Notes under the pieces: generated by a model
The model's input: only the letters and a program-made list of their open reading frames with translations
Told to the model about the DNA's origin: nothing
Database searches by the model: none
Program-made: the position numbers and the translations under genes
NCBI GenBank assembly: GCA_018857735.1
Contig: JABMCL010002628.1
Coordinates: forward strand, 50,001 to 114,000
DNA: 64,000 nt
Direction of reading: 5' to 3'
Origin: Alviniconcha marisindica
Taxonomy: Eukaryota; Mollusca; Gastropoda; Provannidae
Shown: positions 1 through 64,000 of the stretch, piece by piece
How the letters are laid out: every line of letters starts with the position of its first letter
Numbering within the stretch: the stretch's first letter is position 1

Positions 1-92
1 GGTTACCCATGTGTGTAACTGTACCAGGTGCAACTTCATGCTGAGCAGGAATGGCTAGCCGTAATGGGAAGCCATTCAGCGTGTTGTGTAAC
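1..92 (+). pseudogene. Partial decayed copy of the PMCA exon at 232-374 with its 3' splice site
   Basis: The first ~60 bases repeat, with a few differences, the sequence 204 bp downstream that spans the 3' splice site and start of the exon at 232-374. Similarity resumes around GGAAGCCATTCA. In the copy the frame reads CNFMLSRNG and then hits TAG, so it cannot replace the real exon. The left edge is cut by the window. Confidence 0.8.
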
Positions 93-231
93 ACGGTAAT
101 ACTAAGCCTCCTGTGTTTCTTCCTAAGGTAGATTTGGTTTTCTCTGCCCCCCTCCCCCGCCTGCAACCCCCACCCATTTCGAAATGATGGAGCAGGAAGT
201 GTGAGGTTACCCATGTGTGTAACTGTGCCAG

Positions 232-34516
<34,285 letters not shown>

Positions 34517-37500
34517 GCGCTCCTGTCCCTCCCAGCAGACTTGGTATCCCATGGTTCAGCATGGGCAGCTGCCCCCATTTTATCCCGATGACCTGATTGG
34601 TGATTTGAGTCTGATTTAGCCGGTGGGGGAGGAGTCGGTGGATGGGCATTCGGGAGATGGGTAGAACTAAAGGAGTGTATGGAACTGGCGTTAAGGACAG
34701 TGTGTGGTCGCGGATACTGGGCATCCCTGAAGAGTGCAGTCTGGCTTTTTCACAGACACAGGGTTCAATAGAGGGTCAGTGTCCTTGTGCATCCTGCAAA
34801 TTGGCTACACTTGTCGATTCTTTCAGAAGCAGGTGTTTGTTGATTCACTAAATGTAGAAACGGATTCCCAACACATTTTTTAAACGACAGTGTACCGAAC
34901 GATGCATCTTTTTACTAACTTTTTACCGACTTTTATCTGGTATTTTCTGGCTCTCTCCCATTGCTGCAACCCTGGCCCATATTTGCTTTGGTAGACGGTA
35001 TTCTTATACAAGATCATACATACAGTTGGTCCGTCTGATCTTTTTTGTATTTTGCAGTTCGTAGAGTTTTTCTTAGACACAGTTGTCTGTCTTTATCACA
35101 ACTTTGATGGGTTTTCACATTTCCATAGAACTTAGAAGCCATACAGCTCTTTTCTCTCATCCAGTTTGACCCCCTCCGTACACCCCCTCCCCCACCCCCC
35201 CCACTCCCCCACCCCCACCAAGTGGTGTTAGGATGTTCACCTAACTGCTGATTGCTGAAAGAAATCTCCCAAGATATTCTCTGTGTGTACATGTATTGAT
35301 TAAAGTCATGTGAAAGTGGCTGCACTTTGTTCATGCCTCGGCTCCAGCGAGTCTTACTATCTCGCAAAACAATGAGAATCAGAGGCAACATTGAGTTTGC
35401 CATCAAATCTCAGGGAAAAGTTGCCACAAGAAAAACAAAGGGATTTTGTTGTTGGAAAAAAAGAAAAGAAAAAAGGGAAATAACCAAATTCATCAGTTAT
35501 TGGAGTTTAATGTCCTGTCTGCTGTACAGGGTCACCTCAGAACAGGTTTCTAAATGTAGAACGAGACTCAGTGGACTGAACCTTCTTGGAAACGGCGACC
35601 ACAGAGCTCCAAAGTAAAGAAAAATAATGCAGACTTTATGATCAGTTCAGGATGGAACAGAGTTTCTGCCTAACAGAAGCTATGAAGAAGCTTTTCGGTT
35701 TTTTTTTTTTGTTTTTTTTTTTTTTAAATCAGTTTTCTCCCTGAGCCACACCACATTAAGACATTTAGACAATGTTTCAATTACACCCCTCCCCACCCTC
35801 CTCCCTCTCCGAACTAAAACCAAATGGATTCATATCTATAGTGTGCAATCAGAACACCACAATTTTCCCTGTTGGTAATATTTGTTCTCGGATGATAGTT
35901 TTGCATGGTGATATCAAATGGTATTTTAATGTTTTGTTGCACAACTCACAGAACTCGTATCCTTTCAATCCCCCTCATCTTGAGCACCATCATAAGAGCA
36001 CATTCATACTTGGTAGCATTCGTTTCTCATGCTCCTTGTGGATCCCCCCCACCCTACCTCCACCCCACACCCCCAGTCTGCACCCCTGGCATGATAAGGT
36101 GGCCCTTTCTCTATAAGTTGTCATTCCAAAGTGCTTGTTAGATGTATGACTTTTTTTTTCTTTCTTTTTTTCTTCTTTTTTTTTTAATCACATTATCTCC
36201 ATGCACAAATTTTTTGCAATTTTTCAACTTTGTTTCTGACCCGGTCGGCTGCTGATGACCTTTCAACTCTGTCCTCATCTTGTAGTTCTGTCCCATTTTG
36301 TGCAATGGTTGAATGTGGCAGTGGTCTTGATGCATTGGTCTTGCTTCCCTCCCTCCCTCCCCCATCCCTGTCCTTAGTATCGACAGAGTATTTTGTTGAC
36401 GTCGTCCCAGTTTATCTCATTCAGCTCCTCTTCCTTGTACACCTCACGCTATGGACGGTGGTAACATCCATTCATACTCTTTACGTACATTGATGCACTG
36501 TATTCTTGATATTTTTTTCTCCCCCTTCGTGCACCTCTTGCATGGGGTATGCTCACAATTTTAACTCTTCCTGAACAGTCTTGGAAGCAGTTGTTCCCTT
36601 GTTGAAGTAGAGACCACGGAGGCTGAGTGTAGGCGTGTGGGATGGGGCAGGGGGGTAGGAGTGCAGAGTAGAAGAGGGTAGAAGAGAAAGGCTGCTTGGA
36701 GAGGAGGGACTGGGCCTGTCGTCTGCATCCTGGATCTCCACCACCACCACCACCCCCACTTCCAGCCACACTGGCATTGTCCGCATGCCGATGCTGCTTC
36801 ATATCCGGAGGTCCTCTGCGAGATCCAAGACACCATTCTTCACAGCGACGCCAATGCCATTCACAAGAACGTAGGCTGCATCTGAGATTGCAGTCCCAAG
36901 TGAATCACTGATGTTTCTGCAAAGCAGACTGTGAAAAATATGGAAGTTTTTTTAATTTTTGAACATGTGCGTTTCATGGACATATGATCAGTTTAATTAG
37001 ATAGGCAGGACATTGTCGCAAGGCTGAAGAGATCTATTAACGAACATGATCATGTTGTTTGCTGTTTTACCATAATGTTCCGCTGAGGAACCTACTTTTC
37101 TGTGAAGATGGCACAAATCAACAGTCCAGCTTGTTGTCTGTGGATCTAGTTTGCATTCATCTGTCAAAACCATGTTGTTTTGTAGAGCTCGCTTTGTAAT
37201 ATAGAATACAACTGTAACCAGAAATGCACAGCATGAAAGATTTTTTTATAAATTTTTTTGGTGTGGTTTTTGTGTGCGTGTATGTGTGGTTTTTATTTTT
37301 TAAGGTTGTATTGAATAAAAAATGTGAGAATGATAGGATGCAAGAGATGTTAGTTACTACAACATCTGTGGAACTATGGAATGAACATTGCACTTGTAGT
37401 TGGAAAGAACTGGGTGACAAAATCTCCATGGCATTCAAGTTTCATCATACCAGGTACCTTATAGCAATCTTGTTAACAAAGGTCAGGTCTATTGGAAAGG

Positions 37501-38187
37501 AACTGAAATTAAATGTTTGGCTGTCATTTACAATGATCTCTTCTCATTTAATTGTAATTTGTGCCGAACAGTTGTCGTCTTTCTGAAACTCCTTTCGTTT
37601 GTTCTGCTTGTTGCCAGCTACATGTTTAGAGTGTGTGCAAATTATGCATACTGTATTTCTGATTTTTGCAAGTGATTCCATGAGCTGTGTGCCAGAAGGA
37701 AGAGGGGTGGAGGGGGGGGTGCAACTGGCAGTGTGGGTGACAGATGGTGCAAAACTATGTTTTTCATCATTTTTGTTTTTCAATGTGAATGTCTTTACCA
37801 TGCCAACTTGTTGAAGTGTCAATTTCACTTGGTGATGTAGTGTTTTTATCCAAAGGAGTGTTCACCCCTGTGTAGACAAGTAGATGCATGTAATGTTGAA
37901 ATAATTCCCCCCCCCCCTTCACCACTATGTTCTCTTGCGCTTGCTCATCAGGACGCAGAGTTCTTCAATGCCCCCCCCCCCCCCCCCCCCGGGCGCTCTG
38001 TGCACCACCATCACAATTTGTACGTTTGATTGTTCCTTGTTTCTGCTCCCAACATAACGGGGCAGTGCCGGTTTTTGTGTGTGATGTTGCTATGGTTTAT
38101 TTTCCAACCTAACCTATTCCCTTCCCAAGAGTATATAATGTGTTCTGTAGTATTTGGTGAATGATATTCTTGACAAGATAAAAACAG

Positions 38188-38193
38188 TTTATT
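38188..38193 (-). terminator. Candidate polyadenylation signal for UBA1 (- strand AATAAA)
   Basis: TTTATT on + is AATAAA on -, about 1.95 kb beyond the UBA1 stop. The variant ATTAAA at 39530-39535 would give a 3' UTR of about 0.6 kb instead. Which is used cannot be decided from sequence. Confidence 0.35.
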
Positions 38194-38273
38194 TATATTA
38201 TAGGGACTCCTTCCCTTTCCTTTATGTGGTGGAACTGATGCAGAGTGTGTGTTGTAGTAGAAGCCATTGTTAT

Positions 38274-38279
38274 AATAAA
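38274..38279 (+). terminator. Candidate polyadenylation signal for PMCA terminal exon 3
   Basis: AATAAA in TTATAATAAAATC followed by T-rich sequence, about 3.76 kb after the stop of terminal exon 3. If both this and the - strand signal at 38188 are used, the two genes' 3' ends nearly abut. Confidence 0.35.
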
Positions 38280-40134
38280 ATCTTTCTTTTGTACCTCTTG
38301 GACTTCTGCTGTTTTTTGTTTTTTGGTGAAGCAATCACCACCATAGTAAAAAGGCAACTGAAAAGTGGATGTACACATACAAGATGCACTCAACCACACT
38401 TACACAAATCACTCGTTTTTCACCTCTTGGACTTGTTATTTTTTTTCTTGCAAAACACAGTGGATGAGCAATATGAGACAAAACACTCATAACTAATAAT
38501 CAAAATTTGGACTTCGGGAGAGAAAAAAAAACCCAACACATCACACATGCACCCTTTCCAATTCCTCACTCAACACATGAACACCAAACACACGTGCACC
38601 CTCTCCAATTCCTCACTCGACACACAAACACCATTGTCCATGATTAGACGTTTTACTTGCTCCAAACTTCCAGTTAGTTACAACACATACACTTCTACTG
38701 CTTAAATCCAACAAACCCTGGTGACCCCATTCCCACCCCAAAAAACAAAAAATAAATTTTGTTTCGTGGATTCAACATTGAGGCACCCAGTGTCATATAT
38801 CTATTAAACATTTTGACATGCATTAATAATAATCAGACACTAAACATTGTTCTGTAAGTTCAGTTTTTGTCAAAGCGTGTGAAAACTGAACACATTCTCC
38901 CATGGAAGAGAAGGGAATATCTGATTCCTCTGTAATTTTTAGCTGCTTGGTGGAGTACAGTGACATTTTCAAAAGTTTTATGTGCATGTGTTTGTTTTTT
39001 AAATGGAAACAACAGAATAATCAGACTGAAAATTTTCAAAGGTTTTTCATAGTTAATCCAGTGACCCCTTTTCTCCACTTCATGCGCCTGTATACTGCAG
39101 CATCAGGCATTAAAACGTGGGCAGTGGGCAGCATTTTTACCTGCATACATTGTTTTCCCCCTCACTGTAACATCAGCTGAAGAGGTTTAAAAAACAAACA
39201 AAAAAACTCGGCTACATTATGCCATACACCAACAGTCAAAATTTCATTTCATAGCTTCATTTGGTTACAATCCTTTCTCAAATGAGGTGCTGGCGGGGAC
39301 CAAAATCCCTAGAAAGGGGGGGAAGATGGGCAGCCTGTACCCAGCGTTACACTGTCACCACCACAAGGATTCTGCATTTAGATGTTCAGGGAAGTCGCCC
39401 CTTTTCACCATAACTGTAGAGGGCAAGGGCACTTTTATAACCTTAATCTATAGCAAAAACGAAAATCCATCAACATACACATTTATGCTTGACCAATTTT
39501 TTTGTTTGTACAAAAGCAGAAATTTCTCCTTTAATTTTTTTAATTTTCTACATTTTACCCGCCGAATGAGTCGTACACATTAATATGTAATGGGGGAGAG
39601 AGAGGGGAGATGGGGAATTAACATATACTCGATTCAAAGTGGGGAGGAAAAAAAATATGTGAAAGCATGCACTCTCCATTCACACGCATGTGCTCACCAA
39701 ACCCACCACAACCTCCCCTCTCACTGAAGTCCTAGTTTATAACTGAACAAGCAGCATTATGTAAACGGTGCAGCAGGCACACCCTCAAATTCACTCAAGG
39801 CAAAGAAAGGACAGCCACACATTCCCCTTGGGGAAATCTTACCCAGACAAACCATTTTGCATTCATCATTGAAGTTACACAAAAAGTTTCAGCTTAACAA
39901 CTGAAGGAGTTGCTCTGCAATTTCAAAATGACCCAACCTCTGCAGCACATGTGCACAGCAAATACCCCTGCTCCCTGCGAACACTTGTGAGAATGACGTG
40001 ATGCACATCGCATAGGAAATCACAATCTTCCCCGGCCCCCTTCTCTCCAGTCAAAGCAGTTGCATGCAGGAGCAAGCACTGATGCAACTCCAGCACGAGG
40101 TAGGGGCACAGCCCACCATGGACACGAGCCATGT

Positions 40135-61399
<21,265 letters not shown>

Positions 61400-62372
61400 C
61401 TGGAACATATTTAAGGCAGTATCAAGAATGTGTTACTTATAGATCTACTAATCTAGATAAGTAATTACTTACTATCTGACACATATTTACTGGGCTGGAC
61501 AGAATCTCCATTGAAAAGAAGGGTGTCATTTCTCACACAGACTATTGCTTTTTCAGTTTTTAATTTCCTTGCAATTTTTTTTCACTAAGTCACAAAATAT
61601 TTCTGCCTGTACCTGGGATGCAACTGCCAAAGATGCAGTCAGCACTAACAGAACATATGGCATCAGAATATTTTTGTCCCAGTATGCTGTATGGGTTTAT
61701 ATATTATATATAATAATATATATTAGAAATGTTGGTTAAACCAAATTTAATATAAAAAAATATTGTTTTCTATTAGTCTAAAGCTTAACACTGTGTATTA
61801 ATTAAACACACAACAAAAAATTATTTGACATAAACTACATTAATGCACAGGGCCAACTAAACAGGGTTGACAAGACAAATTACACATTTATAATTCATTT
61901 ACACAAGTCACTAAAGCACAGGTTTGTCCAATTCATTGTTACATCAAAAAGCAACCATCTATCAAATCAATTATTATTCTATCAATGCACAATAACTATT
62001 TATATTCCACAGGCATACACGACATAACATGCTTAAATTCCTTCAGACTATGAACACTCAACATGTCATTACACACTGCCCAGGGCAGGTAAACCCTGCA
62101 GTCAGGCAACCCATCTTCATGGTAAAGTTGCCCGACAGGTGATGTTTTTCAACTGCAACTATAATGCAAGTCTGTTCCTGTCTCCCTTCCCTTCTCTCTC
62201 TTGTTTAACTGGTTTCATTTTCCCCCCACACAAAAACATCAATCACCATAGGTCCACTGAGTTATCTGCCTCTCATCTTTTAAAGCCAAACTGAAAACCT
62301 TCCTCTTCTCACAGTATTTCTATCCTAACTGGACCTAACTAATATCAGTACCCTGTTTCTGCTACAATCATT

Positions 62373-62404
<32 letters not shown>

Positions 62405-64000
62405 TTGTAGTGCAGTTTTGTGTGTGTGGTGGGTTTTCTTGTTTGTTTTTTAAATAATACTTTATTATGTAAATTGTTTTGGTAGGACTATGCTCTACAT
62501 CATGTACATGTGTACACAGAATCATATTTAGGTTAATATGTATCATGAGAGCACTCAGGGCGTTGATGAGCACATGATAAATGTACATTATTATTATTAT
62601 TATTAACATTACAAAGTACATGCTCACATTGCTGTGAGGTCCTGAAAATATATACTATTGAGTCTGAGTAAAGTGCTTGTGGCTATGGTTGTTTCTGCAC
62701 ACTGGGTTCAGGGCTCCCGAAATACCCCAATCTGTGTGTATTTATGCACTAGAACCTCAAATTCACCTGTTACACATTAATCCCATACATGAAATATTTT
62801 ACTCTTTAAAAAGATAAGTATGGGGTGAAAATACCCATTAAAAATTACTCTAGCAGGTGATGACAACCACCAATTTTTCAAAGAGACAAACAATCCAATG
62901 ATGACCACATAGTGCAAAACACTGTTGAACTGAAGATGCTGTACAGCAAATAGTGTTTACACAAAAATGATCCAGTCATGCTCCAACAATTACTCGGTTT
63001 AGTGAACTTTCAGCACTAACAACTCATAAAAAAACACCAACATGGTGACCATCAAAATGCTGGCCAAGCAGCGCCGCACTCATGTGCTGAGACTTCTGTA
63101 ACAGCAGCCTTCACTGTGTTTATCGATTCCTGACTTCTCTGATGTCTATAAATTTGATGCTCTCAGTCATGTTGGAGTAACATAAAAATGGGGAGCCATG
63201 ACACACAACCTTCCAAAATAAAAATACCAACACTGAAACAAATAAACAATACACACACACAAAACAAATTTGGAATTTTTTGAAGATGGTGAAAATACCC
63301 TTTCAAATTGCATGAAAGGGGCGAGTATACCAACTAGAGTGTGAAAAATGGGGAGCCCTGGGAAGATTGAAATTAGGACAAGGAAGAAATTCCTGAAGGC
63401 AGGTGAAGCATAAGTGGCTATATTCTGACCTACTCCATGCTTTAAAAAAGCTCTCCTTCACAGGCTAAACTTCTCATGTGCACGGCGCAGGTTAAACGAA
63501 CATGATCCACAGTAAAAATAAAATTTAAAAAATTGTGACTGAACATGCTGCAAAGGCGACTTTTCTGCACTCCACAACTAACTCTTGTTTTATGAGTGGA
63601 TTACTGCACTGTGGGCTGTTCTCCCACAGTTCATTTTGATGTCACCAAAGTGTCTCTGGTGTCATGGATTAAACACCAGATGCTCTCAGTTTTGCATACA
63701 GGTAAGGAAATGCAAGTGGAATGGAGTCATTTTTGTCAGCAATTGTTTGTATCTACATGAAGTAAACGTTTTATGTATTGCAGCATTTGAGAGAAAAATG
63801 CATGTCCATGAGAAATGGTGTGGTCTATTAGGGTTTACCTTCATCTATTTTAACTCATAATGATTGGTAATTTGTGGTAAAATCAGCTGGCAAATGAAAA
63901 AATAATGCAACAGACAAACCATAACTAAAATTCATACAAAATATTGTGTGTTTTTCCCCACAAAACTGTGATGGTTAGTTCCTTTAAAGGGAGAATATAA
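61400..64000 (-). other. Presumed UBA1 5' UTR intron / upstream region
   Basis: No coding sequence recognised. An AT-rich palindromic patch lies at 61698-61735 and a LINE tail at 62240-62604. I could not identify a TATA box, CpG-rich promoter or a convincing non-coding first exon, so the transcription start may lie beyond the window. Confidence 0.5.
62240..62604 (+). mobile_element. 3' end of a non-LTR retrotransposon (LINE) with ATT tail
   Basis: SSFKAKLKTFLFS-type coding remnant near 62273-62310, a GT microsatellite at 62371-62403, then AGCACTCAGGGCGTTGATGA and an ATT-repeat tail ending near 62604. Same architecture as the fragments at 450 and 1050. Confidence 0.7.

Larger units (their letters stand above)
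34517..40134. other. Convergent intergenic region and 3' UTRs of PMCA (+) and UBA1 (-)
   Basis: Contains T-runs at 35700-35725 and 36151-36184, a C-rich tract at 35170-35220, poly-C at 37974-37990, a two-copy repeat at 38540-38640 and candidate polyadenylation signals on both strands. One - strand terminal-exon-like frame (36799-36916) is listed in the findings. No conserved gene recognised. Confidence 0.65.

Overview
This is an intron-rich animal nuclear genome segment. Two conserved eukaryotic genes are split into short exons with GT-AG introns, and the introns carry tRNA-derived SINE and non-LTR retrotransposon remnants, many minisatellites, long CA/CT/AT microsatellites and long poly-C/poly-G runs. 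The repeat style, with a tRNA-type SINE ending in ATCA repeats and LINE tails ending in ATT repeats, suggests a mollusc or another lophotrochozoan. That placement is an inference; the two genes alone only say metazoan.

Positions 1-34516 on the + strand hold the 3' half of a plasma-membrane Ca2+-ATPase (PMCA, type IIB P-ATPase). Nine constitutive exons (232-374 to 10408-10575) encode about 514 residues: the end of the nucleotide-binding domain, the hinge motif, transmembrane segments 5-10 and the first half of the calmodulin-binding domain. The start of the gene lies left of the window. Three alternative 3'-terminal exons follow (17025-17408, 21188-21370, 34301-34516). Each begins with the same second half of the calmodulin-binding domain ([LI]RVV.AF) and then diverges. 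Two end in class I PDZ ligands (ETSM, ETQF) and one does not (YADE). A possible 38-nt microexon (16784-16821) would shift the frame into a second long open frame over the first terminal exon.

Positions 34517-40134 are the convergent interval between the two genes: 3' UTRs and simple sequence, with no recognisable gene.

Positions 40135-61399 on the - strand hold a complete coding set for ubiquitin-activating enzyme E1 (UBA1). Twenty-five exons join in phase to 1051 codons, with the catalytic cysteine at residue 626 (47446-47448). Its introns hold a LINE RNase H fragment with a SINE nested inside it, a 1078-bp terminal-inverted-repeat element, a 200-bp inverted repeat and an in-frame 45-nt duplicated exon-like segment. 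From 61400 to 64000 there is presumably a 5' UTR intron and upstream sequence with one more LINE tail; no promoter could be identified.

The genes work in different pathways (Ca2+ export; ubiquitin activation) and are simply tail-to-tail neighbours. The most interesting features are the three-way PMCA terminal-exon choice with a possible frame-shifting microexon, and a recurring pattern of small duplications that copy exon-intron junctions in both genes.
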